From Nocardia transvalensis NBRC 15921 (GTDB lineage: Bacteria > Actinomycetota > Actinomycetes > Mycobacteriales > Mycobacteriaceae): DNA of 64,000 bases. This document shows, one piece after another, positions 41,578-50,518 of this stretch (position 1 is the stretch's first letter; each line of letters starts with the position of its first letter). The notes beneath the pieces are model-generated. The model saw only the letters and a list, made by a program, of their open reading frames with translations, made no database searches and had not been told where the DNA came from. Both the position numbers and the translations under genes were made by a program. The stretch lies in assembly GCF_000308875.1 (NCBI RefSeq), contig NZ_BAGL01000058.1:1-64000 (forward strand). Direction: 5' to 3'.

Positions 41578-41591
41578 AGGTCCAAAGGCCA
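41578..41591. promoter_or_regulatory. DosR-like box before the Acg-like gene
   Basis: AGGTCCAAAGGCCA fits GGGNCNNNNGNCCC except for its outermost bases, and keeps the GGTC/GGCC core. It ends 35 bp before the Acg-like start. The M. tuberculosis homologue acg (Rv2032) is a DosR-regulon gene, which raises the prior. Confidence 0.4.
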
Positions 41592-41626
41592 CTTCGTGGC
41601 CCGCGCCGGATTTCTACGGTGGGTCC

Positions 41627-42625
41627 ATGGACTCCGTGCCCACCAGCGAGGTCGTCGAGAAGGCGGTCCAGCTCGCCGGTCGCGCGCCGTCGCTGCACAA
41701 CAGCCAGCCCTGGCGGTGGGTGTTCGACGGCGCGGCGTTGCGCCTGTTCTCGGTCCCGGAACGGACGCTGCCCGCCACCGACGGCACCGGCCGCCAGACG
41801 ATTCTCGCCTGCGGCATCGCGCTGGGCCATCTGCACGTCGCCATGGCCGCCGCGGGCTGGCGCACGCTCGTCGCGCGCCTGCCGGATCCCGACCGCCGCG
41901 AACCGCTCGCGACCGTCCGGTTCCGGCGGGCACGCCTGGTCACCGACGCCGATCGCGCCCGCGTCGACGCCATCTCCGCGCGGCACACCGACCGGTCGCC
42001 GTACGCGCCGCCGTGCGGATGGGACGCGTTCGCCCCCGCCCTGCGCTCGGCCTTCGATCCCGCCGACGCCACCCTCGACGTCATCCCGGACGACGAACGG
42101 CCGACGCTGGCGCACGCGTCGGAACTCACCGCGGCGCTGCGCCGCTACGATTCCGGATATCAGGCCGAATTGCGCTGGTGGGCAGGGCATGTCGTGGGCC
42201 GGACCGGGGTGCCGCGGACGGCGCTCACCGCGGCGGAGGAGCAGGGGGTGTCCATCGCCCGGAAGATGCCCCCCGGTACGAGCGATCCGCGCGCGTCCGA
42301 TCCGGGCATCGATCGGTCGACGATCCTGCTGCTGTCCACCGCCGACGACGCCCCCGGGAGCCTGGTGCGCTGCGGCGAGGCGCTCTCGACCATCCTGCTC
42401 GAATGCACCCTGGCCGGGTACGCGACGTGCCCTTTGACCCACCTCACCGAATATCCGCGCGCCCGTTCCGTCGTCGCCCGGCTCACCGATCGCAATCTGC
42501 TGCCCCAGGTCTTGATCCGGGTCGGCATCGTCTCCCCGCCCCGCATCCCCGTCGAACCCACACCGCGGCTCCCCCTAGCCGACATCCTGGAGAACCGGTC
42601 TCCCCCGCCCGAAGATCGCGGATAG
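41627..42625 (+). CDS. Acg-family nitroreductase-like protein
   Basis: 332 residues. The opening AVQLAGRAPSLHNSQPWRWVF and the later TDRSPYAPP, CGEALSTILLECTLAGYATCPLTHL match the Acg family (two pseudo-symmetric nitroreductase halves binding FMN). In mycobacteria Acg proteins are dormancy-induced and may store flavin rather than reduce nitro groups. A DosS-like kinase gene follows 84 bp downstream, supporting a dormancy context. Confidence 0.92.
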   Translation: MDSVPTSEVVEKAVQLAGRAPSLHNSQPWRWVFDGAALRLFSVPERTLPATDGTGRQTILACGIALGHLHVAMAAAGWRTLVARLPDPDRREPLATVRFRRARLVTDADRARVDAISARHTDRSPYAPPCGWDAFAPALRSAFDPADATLDVIPDDERPTLAHASELTAALRRYDSGYQAELRWWAGHVVGRTGVPRTALTAAEEQGVSIARKMPPGTSDPRASDPGIDRSTILLLSTADDAPGSLVRCGEALSTILLECTLAGYATCPLTHLTEYPRARSVVARLTDRNLLPQVLIRVGIVSPPRIPVEPTPRLPLADILENRSPPPEDRG

Positions 42626-42709
42626 CGGCCGCGGCCCGCCCGCGGACGCCTCGCGGGCAGTAGAATTCCGACCGGAAGTTCGCGTGTTCCGGAGTGCAGG
42701 AATTCCGAG

Positions 42710-44425
42710 ATGACCGATGCCGCTGGTGCGTACTCGGTACGCGAAACCCTGTCCCAGCTGCGGCTGCGCGAGCTGCTGACCGAGGTCAGGGACCGTATCG
42801 AGCACATCATGGATGTCCGCGACCGGATGGATGGGCTGGTCGAGGCGATGCTCGCGGTCACGGCGGGACTCGATGTCGACCGGACGCTGAGCACGATCGT
42901 GCACACCGCCGTCGAGCTGGTCGACTCCCGCTACGGCGCGCTCGGCGTGGTGCGCGAATCCGGCGGGCAGCTGGCCCGGTTCGTGTACGAGGGCATCGAT
43001 GACGCGACCCGCGCCCGCATCGGTGATCTCCCGGAGGGCCACGGCGTCCTCGGCCTGCTGATCGACCGGCCCGAACCCCTCCGGCTCGACGATCTGACGG
43101 CGCATCCCGACGCCGTGGGCTTCCCGCCGCACCACCCGCCGATGCGGAGTTTCCTCGGCGTTCCCATCCGGATCCGCGACGCGGTCTACGGCAACCTCTA
43201 CCTCACCGAGAAATCCGGCGGCCGGCCGTTCACCGAGGACGACGAGCTGATCGTGCAGGCCCTCGCCGCCGCGGCCGGTATCGCGCTCGACAACGCCCGC
43301 CTCTACGAGTCGGCCCGCACCCGCCAGGCGTGGATCGAGGCGACCCGCGACCTCACCACGGAATTCCTGGCCGGTACGGACGCGGAACCCGTCCTGGCGC
43401 GGCTCGTCGACCGGACGCGGCGGCTGACCCGCTCGCAGTACGTCTTCCTCGCCACCGCCACCGATCCCGAGGCGGCGGCCGACGACGTCGAACTGCTGGT
43501 CACGCACTCCTCCGGCGCCGGGCCGCCGGCCGATCGGCGGCTCACGCTGCGCGACGGCGCCGTCGGCGAGGCGTTCACGCTGCGCCGCCCGCTGCGCATC
43601 GAGGACGCGCGCACCACGGATCTCGCCGCGGTGTTCCCGGTCGCCGGGCCCGGGCTGGTGCTGCCGCTGCTCACCCGGGACGCCGCGCCGGGGGTGCTGA
43701 TCGCGTTGCGCCCCGCCGGCGCCGCGCCCTACGACGACGAAACCCTGGATCTGGCCGCGGCATTCACCGATCAGGCGGCGCTGGCCATGCATCTCGCCGG
43801 CACCCAGCTGCGCATGCGCGAACTCGACGTGCTCACCGATCGCGACCGCATCGCCCAGGAGTTGCACGATCACGTCATCCAGCGGCTGTTCGCGATCGGG
43901 CTGTCGCTGCAAGGCAAGGTGGCGCGGACGAAGGTGCCGGAGGTGCGGGTGTGGCTCACCGACACCGTCACCGATCTCCAGGACGTGGTGCAGGAGATCC
44001 GCACCTCGATCTTCGATCTGCACGGCAGCGACGGGCGCGGCGCCCGGCTGCGCCGGCGCATCGAGGAGGTCATCGGGCAGGGTACGGCCGGCACCGGGAT
44101 CCGCACGTCGCTGCGCGTCACGGGCCCGCTGTCGGTGGTCGAGCCCGATCTGGCCGGCCACGTCGAGGCCGTCGTGCGCGAGGCGGTCGGCAATACCGTC
44201 CGCCATTCCGGCGCCGGGACCGTCGATATCGAGATCCGGGTGACCGACGACCTCACCGTGACCGTCACCGACGACGGCCGCGGCATCCCCGCGACCGTCG
44301 TTCCCGGCGGCCTGGCCGATCTGGCTCGGCGCGCCGCGCAGGCCGACGGCGGTTTCGAGGTGTCGCTCACCGGATCCGACGGCCGGCACGGCACCCGGGT
44401 GCACTGGTCGGCGCCGCTGCGCTGA
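42710..44425 (+). CDS. DosS/DosT-like heme-GAF sensor histidine kinase
   Basis: 571 residues: GAF-A (about 45-200), GAF-B (about 215-365), HisKA_3 with ELHDHVIQRLF (His386), HATPase with EAVGNTVRHSG and DDGRGIP. In GAF-A the FPPHHPPM motif gives His142 and, 22 residues on, Tyr164; the spacing equals that between the heme ligand His149 and distal Tyr171 of DosS. It should therefore sense O2, NO or CO through heme. No DosR-type response regulator lies next to it, so it is an orphan kinase here. Confidence 0.93.
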   Translation: MTDAAGAYSVRETLSQLRLRELLTEVRDRIEHIMDVRDRMDGLVEAMLAVTAGLDVDRTLSTIVHTAVELVDSRYGALGVVRESGGQLARFVYEGIDDATRARIGDLPEGHGVLGLLIDRPEPLRLDDLTAHPDAVGFPPHHPPMRSFLGVPIRIRDAVYGNLYLTEKSGGRPFTEDDELIVQALAAAAGIALDNARLYESARTRQAWIEATRDLTTEFLAGTDAEPVLARLVDRTRRLTRSQYVFLATATDPEAAADDVELLVTHSSGAGPPADRRLTLRDGAVGEAFTLRRPLRIEDARTTDLAAVFPVAGPGLVLPLLTRDAAPGVLIALRPAGAAPYDDETLDLAAAFTDQAALAMHLAGTQLRMRELDVLTDRDRIAQELHDHVIQRLFAIGLSLQGKVARTKVPEVRVWLTDTVTDLQDVVQEIRTSIFDLHGSDGRGARLRRRIEEVIGQGTAGTGIRTSLRVTGPLSVVEPDLAGHVEAVVREAVGNTVRHSGAGTVDIEIRVTDDLTVTVTDDGRGIPATVVPGGLADLARRAAQADGGFEVSLTGSDGRHGTRVHWSAPLR

Positions 44426-44478
44426 CGATCGGGGCGCTCGCGACGCCGGTGCGGCGGCCGCCGCGTAGCGTTGGGGTC

Positions 44479-45852
44479 GTGCGTGATCGAGTGGTGGTCA
44501 TCGGTGGCGATGCGGCGGGGATGGCGGCGGCGTCGCAGGCGCGGCGGTTGCGGACGGCGGACGAGCTCGAGATCGTCGTCTTCGAACGCGGCGGGTTCAC
44601 GTCGTTCTCGGCGTGCGGCATCCCGTACTGGGTCGGCGGCCATGTGACGAGCCGGGACGCGCTCATCGCGCGCACGGCCGAGGAGCACCGGGCCCGCGAC
44701 ATCGATCTGCGGATGCGCACGGAGGTGACCGAGATCGACGTGGACGCCGCCCGGGTGCGGGCGCGGTCGGCCGAGAGCGGCGACGAATCCTGGCTGAGCT
44801 ACGACAAACTGGTCATCGCCACGGGCGCGGTGCCGATCCGGCCGCCGCTGCCGGGCATCGACGCGCCCGGCGTGCACGGTGTGCAGACCCTGGACGACGG
44901 CCAGGCCCTGATCGAGTCACTGGGCGCCGTCACGGGCCGCCGGGCCGTGGTGGTGGGCGCGGGCTATATCGGCGTCGAGATGGCCGAGGCCCTGCTCCAG
45001 CGCGGATTCGGCGTCACGGTCCTCAACCGCGGCGCGGAACCGATGTCCACACTCGATCCCGATATGGGCGCGCTGGTGCGGGATGCCATGTCCGGCATGG
45101 GAATCGAGGTCGTCGACAAGGCCGAGGTGGTCGCCGTCCGTACCGGCGCCGACGGCGCCGCCGAAGCCGTGATCACCGACAGCGCCGAATATCCCGCGGA
45201 CATCGTGGTGCTGGGCATCGGCGTGCGCCCCGCGACGGAACTGGCGCGCGCGGCGGGCCTGCCGCTGGGCGAATCCGGCGGCCTGCTCACCGACCGCGCC
45301 ATGCGGGTGCGCGGCCACGACACCGTCTGGGCGGGCGGGGACTGCGTGGAGGTGCTGGATCTGGTCGCCGGGCGCCACCGCCACATCCCGCTGGGCACGC
45401 ACGCCAACAAGCACGGCCAGGTCATCGGATCCGGCGTCGGCGGGGATTACGCCACCTTCCCCGGCGTCGTGGGCACCGCGGTGAGCAAGGTGTGCGATCT
45501 GGAGGTGGCGCGAACCGGCTTGCGGGAGAAGGACGCTCGCGCGGCGGGCCTGCAATACGTCGCGGTCACCATCGAATCCACCAGCCGCTCCGGCTATTAC
45601 CCGGGCACGGCGCCGATGACGGTGAAGATGCTCGCCGAACGCCGCACCGGACGTCTGCTCGGGGTGCAGATCGTCGGCCGCGAGGGCGCGGCCAAACGCG
45701 TCGACATCGCGGCGGTCGCGCTCACCGCGCAGATGACCGTCGAACAGGTCGTTCAGCTGGACCTCGGATACGCGCCCCCGTTCTCCCCCGTCTGGGATCC
45801 CGTCCAGGTAGCGGCCCGCAAAGCCGTTGCGGCGGTGCGTGATCGCCGGTAG
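44479..45852 (+). CDS. FAD/NAD-dependent CoA-disulfide-reductase-like oxidoreductase
   Basis: 457 residues from GTG at 44479. FAD-binding VVVIGGDAAGMAAASQARR, the single redox cysteine in FSACGIPYW, NAD-binding VVVGAGYIGVEMAEAL, FAD motif VWAGGDCVEV and a C-terminal dimer domain place it with CoA-disulfide reductases and NADH oxidases (Nox/CoADR). It likely maintains low-molecular thiol or NADH balance. It starts 53 bp after the DosS-like kinase, on the same strand. Confidence 0.92.
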   Translation: MRDRVVVIGGDAAGMAAASQARRLRTADELEIVVFERGGFTSFSACGIPYWVGGHVTSRDALIARTAEEHRARDIDLRMRTEVTEIDVDAARVRARSAESGDESWLSYDKLVIATGAVPIRPPLPGIDAPGVHGVQTLDDGQALIESLGAVTGRRAVVVGAGYIGVEMAEALLQRGFGVTVLNRGAEPMSTLDPDMGALVRDAMSGMGIEVVDKAEVVAVRTGADGAAEAVITDSAEYPADIVVLGIGVRPATELARAAGLPLGESGGLLTDRAMRVRGHDTVWAGGDCVEVLDLVAGRHRHIPLGTHANKHGQVIGSGVGGDYATFPGVVGTAVSKVCDLEVARTGLREKDARAAGLQYVAVTIESTSRSGYYPGTAPMTVKMLAERRTGRLLGVQIVGREGAAKRVDIAAVALTAQMTVEQVVQLDLGYAPPFSPVWDPVQVAARKAVAAVRDRR

Positions 45853-45855
45853 GCG

Positions 45856-46692
45856 TCACGTCCAGGTCGCGGTCTCGGGGTCCACGCCGTGGGCGCGGGC
45901 GTTGGCGGCGATGATGTCGCGCAGCCAGGCGGCCAGGCCCGGTTCGAGTCCATCGTAGAAGCCGGCGAATCCGGGATCGGTGGCGTAGGTGCGGCCGAGG
46001 CAGGCGTGCATCGAATGCGTGCAGTCGAAGAACTGCCCCATCGACGCCCGGTGCAGTTCGGCGAGCGCGTCGGCCTCCGGACTGCCGGGGATCATCCGGT
46101 CGCGGTGTGCCGCGGCCAGATCCGCGTGGAGGGCGTCGATGCCGTCGGCGATCCGCTGCCAGTGCTCGGCGGTCCGGCCCGCGGAGCGCTCGGCGTACTG
46201 CGCCCACTGGACGGTATCGCCCCAGCGCTCGCGCGCCTCGCCGGTCCAGGACGGCCGCCAGTGGCTGCCGAAGATCGCCACCTGCTCCTCATCGGACAGC
46301 AGGATTCCGGACGCCCTGGCCTCGATCATCCGGTCCAGGGCGGCGTCCATCCGCCGCAGCCGTTCGATCCGGCCGCGGACGAGGTCGCGCTGCCGGATCA
46401 GCGAGGTCGTCGCGTCGCCCGGCGCGTCCAGCAGTTCCCCGATCTCGCCGAGCGGGATTCCCAGCTCGCGGTAGACCAGCACGCGGTGGACGCGGGCGAG
46501 GTCGGCGGCCGTGTAGAGCCGGTAGCCGGTGCCGGTCCGCGCGGACGGCCGGACCAGCCCGATCGTGTCCCAATGATGCAGCGCCCGGACCGTGACGCCG
46601 GCCCGCTCCGCGGCGGCGCCGACGGTGATCCCGCCCTCGTCCGTCCCACGTCGCTCCGTCACACCGACCAGTCTGGCAGCCACGCCCGTCAT
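45856..46692 (-). CDS. MerR-family regulator with TipAS-like domain
   Basis: 278 residues from ATG at 46692, overlapping the stop of the VOC gene (ATGA). The N-terminal MerR HTH (ITVGAAAERAGVTVRALHHWDTIGLVRPS, split after residue 20) is followed by a coiled coil and a helical TipAS domain (WAQYAERSAG..., FFDCTHSMHACLGRTYATDP). TipA proteins bind thiopeptides and other macrocycles; this one may be a multidrug sensor. Confidence 0.9.
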   Translation of the reverse strand: MTGVAARLVGVTERRGTDEGGITVGAAAERAGVTVRALHHWDTIGLVRPSARTGTGYRLYTAADLARVHRVLVYRELGIPLGEIGELLDAPGDATTSLIRQRDLVRGRIERLRRMDAALDRMIEARASGILLSDEEQVAIFGSHWRPSWTGEARERWGDTVQWAQYAERSAGRTAEHWQRIADGIDALHADLAAAHRDRMIPGSPEADALAELHRASMGQFFDCTHSMHACLGRTYATDPGFAGFYDGLEPGLAAWLRDIIAANARAHGVDPETATWT

Positions 46693-47192
46693 TCCGGCCC
46701 GTCGATCCCGAGAGACCGCAGATGCTCGGCCTCCGTGCTCGCGGGATCGTACGGCCGCGCCGCGGTCATGACGACCCGCGTGTTCTCCGGCGTGACCACC
46801 TCCAGATCCACCGTGTTCCACGGCGTCCGCCGCGGCCCGGTCGTGCACCCCGGCGCCACCTCCTCGCAGGCCGGCGCGATCCGCTCGATCTCCCCCAGCA
46901 CACAGGCGAAACTCACACTCGCCCCGCCCGTGCCGCCCGCCCTCTCCCCCGGCACCAGCAGCACATCCTGGAACGCCCACCGCCGCAGATGCGTGATCTC
47001 CCCCGGCACCGAGAACAGATCGAAGAACCCCAGCCCCCGCACCCAGAAGTCCACCGACTCCCGCAAGTCCCCCGTCGCCACGGTCACGAACATCGGCATC
47101 CCATAGATCCCGCGAAACAGCTCCGGCGCCTCCACATCGGGCCCGGGAGCAGGAACGGGACTCATCTCGAACGCTGGGTACGTATCAGCCAT
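46689..47192 (-). CDS. Glyoxalase/VOC-superfamily protein
   Basis: 167 residues from ATG at 47192. The VOC half-repeat appears as PMFVTVATGDLRESVDFWVRGLGFFDLF and a second strand set with FQDVLLVPGE and TVDLEVVTPE. Such small VOC proteins bind or modify small molecules such as bleomycin-like antibiotics. Operon pairing with a TipA-type MerR fits an antibiotic-resistance function. Confidence 0.82.
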   Translation of the reverse strand: MADTYPAFEMSPVPAPGPDVEAPELFRGIYGMPMFVTVATGDLRESVDFWVRGLGFFDLFSVPGEITHLRRWAFQDVLLVPGERAGGTGGASVSFACVLGEIERIAPACEEVAPGCTTGPRRTPWNTVDLEVVTPENTRVVMTAARPYDPASTEAEHLRSLGIDGPE

Positions 47193-47327
47193 ACGCCGAT
47201 CGTCAACCCTCACGCCGCGTCAGGGTCAAGGGGAGCGCCATGCGACTTCATCGTCACACCGGCGATGTGAGGAAACCCACCAGATCAGGGCGCGACAGCG
47301 GTCGGCGGGCCTGGGGCGGGCGCGCTT

Positions 47328-47354
47328 GTTATGTCTCCGTAACGGATTCGGGTG
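47328..47354 (+). promoter_or_regulatory. Possible SigF/SigB-type promoter before the sigma-factor gene
   Basis: GTTAT (47328-47332) and GGGTG (47350-47354) are separated by 17 bases, resembling the GTTT-N15-17-GGGTA promoter of SigF-family sigma factors. It lies about 90 bp before the gene and could allow autoregulation. Confidence 0.3.
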
Positions 47355-47444
47355 GGATCGGTGAGCGGTGGGGCGTACCGTCACTCTCACGAGCCGAGTT
47401 TGCCAAGAGATTGCCAGATGTCTTGATTGCCGAGAGGTTCGTCC

Positions 47445-48383
47445 ATGACCAGAACCGCGGAACCGCCCGCCGCACCGGCAGTGTCGTCACGGTCCCGGCG
47501 CGGCCACGACTCCTATGACGGTATCGAACCGGAATTCGAGCGCCTCGCCGATCTCGATCCCGGCGACGCCCGCTACCCGCGCCTGCGCGACGAGATCGTG
47601 ATGCGATGCCTGCCGCTGGCCGAGCACATCGCGCGCCGGTTCGCCGGGCGCGGACTGGACTACGACGACCTGCTGCAGGTCGCGCGCGAAGGCCTGCTCG
47701 GCGCCGTCGACCGCTTCGACCCGCACCGCGGCCCGACCTTCGTCGCCTTCGCCGTCCCGACCGTCATGGGCACGGTCCGCCGCTACTTCCGCGACCAGGG
47801 ATGGACCCTGCACGTCCCGCGCGGAACGAAAGATCTCCAGCAGCGCATCGCCGCGATCACCCCCGACCTGGCCCAACGCCTCGCGCGGACCCCCGATACC
47901 CGTGACCTGGCCGACGCCCTCGACGTCGAGACCGACCAGATCGCGCAGGCACTGACCGCGTCCAACTGCTACCGGACCCGATCACTCGACTGCCCGGCCG
48001 AGCCCGGCAACGATCCCGCCGTCACCGTGGGCGACACCTGCGGCGGCCCGGAACCGTGCTACCGCCTGCTCGAGGACGCGATCACCGTCCGGCCCCTGAT
48101 CGAGGCACTCCCCGAACAGGACCGAGCCGTCCTCATCCAGCGGTTCTTCGCCGGCCGCACCCAGGCCGACATCGGCGCCGAACTCGGCGTCTCGCAGATG
48201 CAGGTCCACCGCATCCTCACCCGCACCCTCAACACCCTGCGCGAGCAGGCGCTCGACGACACGTCCCCCGCGCCGGAGCGCTGCGTCCGGCACACTCCCT
48301 GCGCTCCAGCCACTTCCGGTGCGGCCGGCATACGACCGCGCGGCCCCGCCGACGGCTCGCGGCCGATGTCAGCCGACCGGTGA
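47445..48383 (+). CDS. SigB/SigF/SigG-family RNA polymerase sigma factor
   Basis: 312 residues from ATG at 47445 with GAGAGG upstream. Region 2 (LDYDDLLQVAREGLLGAVDRFDP), region 3 (VPRGTKDLQQRIAAI) and region 4 (LPEQDRAVLIQRFFAGRTQADIGAELGVSQMQVHRILTRTL, in pieces) are complete. This class directs general-stress responses in actinobacteria. No anti-sigma factor is adjacent. The C-terminal tail of about 40 residues is low complexity. Confidence 0.94.
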   Translation: MTRTAEPPAAPAVSSRSRRGHDSYDGIEPEFERLADLDPGDARYPRLRDEIVMRCLPLAEHIARRFAGRGLDYDDLLQVAREGLLGAVDRFDPHRGPTFVAFAVPTVMGTVRRYFRDQGWTLHVPRGTKDLQQRIAAITPDLAQRLARTPDTRDLADALDVETDQIAQALTASNCYRTRSLDCPAEPGNDPAVTVGDTCGGPEPCYRLLEDAITVRPLIEALPEQDRAVLIQRFFAGRTQADIGAELGVSQMQVHRILTRTLNTLREQALDDTSPAPERCVRHTPCAPATSGAAGIRPRGPADGSRPMSADR

Positions 48384-48416
48384 TCTCCGAGTGCCGCTGA
48401 CCCGCTCGGGTCCGCA

Positions 48417-48442
48417 CACTCTCATCGCTCACTCTCATCGCT
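48417..48442. repeat. 13-bp direct repeat, two copies
   Basis: CACTCTCATCGCT occurs twice in immediate tandem between the convergent sigma-factor and DUF4235 genes, touching the end of the latter. No mobile-element ends are visible around it. Confidence 0.7.
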
Positions 48443-48704
48443 CGGCGCCGGGCCAGGTGCCGGTGACCTTCCGGAAGCCGGTGGCGCCGCCGCGGTCGAC
48501 GACGGCCCGGACGGTCGCGAAGACCGCGCCTTGCAGTGCGGCGGCGGCCACGATCTCGCCCCAGGTGCGGTCGCGGTCGGTCGCCGCCGGTGCGTCGTCC
48601 TCGCCCGTCAGGAGTTTCCATACGCGGGCGAAGACGACGGACGCGGCCAGACCGCCCAGCACACCGGCGAGCATGCCGAGCGGTTTGTAGAGCAGTTTCG
48701 TCAC
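48435..48704 (-). CDS. DUF4235 membrane protein
   Basis: 89 residues from GTG at 48704, overlapping the DUF3618 stop as GTGA. MTKLLYKPLGMLAGVLGGLA and FARVWKLLTGEDDAP are DUF4235 hallmarks; two short membrane helices are present. It is usually encoded with DUF3618 and holin-like proteins, exactly as here, in an envelope-stress set. Confidence 0.88.
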   Translation of the reverse strand: MTKLLYKPLGMLAGVLGGLAASVVFARVWKLLTGEDDAPAATDRDRTWGEIVAAAALQGAVFATVRAVVDRGGATGFRKVTGTWPGAER

Positions 48705-49075
48705 GACGCCCGGTCCTTGCGCAGGCGGCGCGCGAGGCGCCACGTGACCAGCGCCGCCACGGCGGCCGCGACGGCGGCCGGGATCGGGCGGCGGACGAGA
48801 GTGCCCGCCTGCTCGGCTCGCGTCTCCGTCGTCGCGACCACGCGACCGGCGATGTCCTCGGCGTGGGCGGTCACCTCGATCGCCTTCGCCTGCGCCGCGG
48901 CGGTGGTGTCGTGCAGCTTCTCCTTGGCCCGGGCGGGGACGTCGGCCTTGTACGCCAGCGCCTCGGCCGTCTCACCGAGGTCCGCGCGTGTCTGCTCGAT
49001 ATCGCGCCTGATGTCCTCGGGTTCGGCCGGGGTCCGCGCCGCCTCGGCGCCGGTGTCACGGTGTGAGCCGGTCAT
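48701..49075 (-). CDS. DUF3618 protein
   Basis: 124 residues from ATG at 49075. EDIRRDIEQTRADLGETAEAL is the DUF3618 signature, followed by a coiled-coil-prone middle and one C-terminal membrane helix (PIPAAVAAAVAALVTWRLA). It overlaps both neighbours by 4 bp. It probably anchors at the membrane with its partners. Confidence 0.9.
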   Translation of the reverse strand: MTGSHRDTGAEAARTPAEPEDIRRDIEQTRADLGETAEALAYKADVPARAKEKLHDTTAAAQAKAIEVTAHAEDIAGRVVATTETRAEQAGTLVRRPIPAAVAAAVAALVTWRLARRLRKDRAS

Positions 49076-49485
49076 CGGTGCAGTCCCTCCTTCACGGTCT
49101 CGATATCGGTTTTGACGCTGACCACGGCCTCCTGCGGCACCGGCGGGCTCGCGGCGCGCACCTGCCTGCGCCCGATCAGGGCCAGCACGGCCGCGATCAC
49201 GAGGACCGCCGCACCGACGATGAGCGCCGCCAGCCACGCGGCCAGGGCCGTCGCCACCGCCAGCACCACACAGGCCACCAGGGCCGCGCCGCCGTAGAGT
49301 GCGAGCACCGCCGCGGCGCCGAACAGACCCGCCCCGACGCCGGTGCGTTTGCCCTTCTGCTGCAACTCGGTGACAGCCAGCCGCATCTCGTCGCGGACCA
49401 GCCGGGACAACTGCTCCGACGCGTCGCTGACCAGTTCACCCACCGGGCGTTCCCGGGCCGGTGGCTGCTCGATCTTGCCGACCAC
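49072..49485 (-). CDS. Phage-holin-family (DUF1469-like) membrane protein
   Basis: 137 residues from GTG at 49485. SDASEQLSRLVRDEMRLAVTEL followed by GAGLFGAAAVLALYGG and two membrane helices is the actinobacterial 'phage holin family' pattern. Despite the name it is a chromosomal envelope-stress gene, first in the operon with DUF3618 and DUF4235. No phage genes are nearby. Confidence 0.88.
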   Translation of the reverse strand: MVGKIEQPPARERPVGELVSDASEQLSRLVRDEMRLAVTELQQKGKRTGVGAGLFGAAAVLALYGGAALVACVVLAVATALAAWLAALIVGAAVLVIAAVLALIGRRQVRAASPPVPQEAVVSVKTDIETVKEGLHR

Positions 49486-49565
49486 GGCTACCTCCCTCTC
49501 TCGTCTGCGTGCTACTCGTTCGTCGGCTACCCGGCCGGTCGCGCCTCAATCGCCGGGCGGGCCGA

Positions 49566-50405
49566 TCAGAGGATCGGCCGCCCGCCGGTGACGGCGATGC
49601 GGGCGCCGGAGGTATAGCTGCCGTCGTCACTGGCCAGCAGCACGTACACGGGGGCGAGTTCGGCGGGCTGTCCGGCACGGCCCAAGGGGGTGTCGTCGCC
49701 GAAGCGGGTGACCTTCTCCGGCGGCATCGTCGACGGGATCAACGGCGTCCAGATCGGCCCCGGCGCCACACTGTTCACCCGGATTCCCTTGGGCCCCAGC
49801 AACTGTGCCAGGCTGGCGGAGAAGTTCGCGATGGCCGCCTTGGTCGCCGCGTACGGCGCCAGCGTCGGCGAGGGCATATCGGAATTGACCGACGAACTAC
49901 CGATGATCGACCCACCGGACGGCATATGCGGCACCGCGGCCTTCACCAGCGCGAAGTACGCGGTCACATTGGCGCGGAACGTGTAGTCGAATTCCTCGAC
50001 GCTGATCTCGTCCAGCGTCTCGTGCGTCATCTGATAGGCGGCATTGCTCACCAGCACATCGATCCGGCCGAATTCCGTTACCGCGGTATCGATCACGGTC
50101 CGGCAGTGATCCGGATCCGACAGGTCGCCCGGCAGCGTCACCGCACGCCGGCCCGCCGCCTCGACCAGTGCGGCGACCTCCCGGGCGTCGTCGTGCTCGT
50201 CGAGATAGGAGATCAGCACATCGGCGCCCTCGCGCGCGAACGCGATGGCGACCGCGCGTCCGATACCGCTGTCCGCGCCGGTGACCACGGTGGCCTTCCC
50301 GGTCATCTTCCCGCTCCCGCGATAGCTGTTCTCGCCGCAGTCCGGCACCGGATCCATCCGCGACTGCACCCCGGGCACGGCCTGCTGCTGCTCCGGAAAC
50401 CCCAT
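49566..50405 (-). CDS. Short-chain dehydrogenase/reductase, general-stress type
   Basis: 279 residues from ATG at 50405. A 35-residue N-terminal extension with GFPEQQQAVPG precedes the Rossmann motif TGADSGIGRAVA; catalytic Ser in IGSSSVNS and YAATK follow. The extension and C-terminal end are typical of the YhdF/YghA group of stress-induced SDRs. The substrate is undetermined. Its position beside the sigma-factor set suggests the same regulon. Confidence 0.93.
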   Translation of the reverse strand: MGFPEQQQAVPGVQSRMDPVPDCGENSYRGSGKMTGKATVVTGADSGIGRAVAIAFAREGADVLISYLDEHDDAREVAALVEAAGRRAVTLPGDLSDPDHCRTVIDTAVTEFGRIDVLVSNAAYQMTHETLDEISVEEFDYTFRANVTAYFALVKAAVPHMPSGGSIIGSSSVNSDMPSPTLAPYAATKAAIANFSASLAQLLGPKGIRVNSVAPGPIWTPLIPSTMPPEKVTRFGDDTPLGRAGQPAELAPVYVLLASDDGSYTSGARIAVTGGRPIL

Positions 50406-50518
50406 GATCCTGCCCTCCCTCTCTCCGGCCCGGCCGGCGCTCGACCAGGCAATGGACGTACTCTCCGTCGCGCTACCCCCGTCCACACGGAGGAAACCGG
50501 CGCGCGCGGTCGCCCGGA

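Noticed and set aside
48417..48442. 13-bp direct repeat as a target-site duplication or attachment site
   Set aside because: The two copies are adjacent with nothing between them, and no tRNA or integrase is present.
49072..49485. Holin-family protein as evidence of a prophage
   Set aside because: The family name is historical; the gene is in a standard DUF3618/DUF4235 envelope operon and no phage structural, integrase or lysis genes occur nearby.
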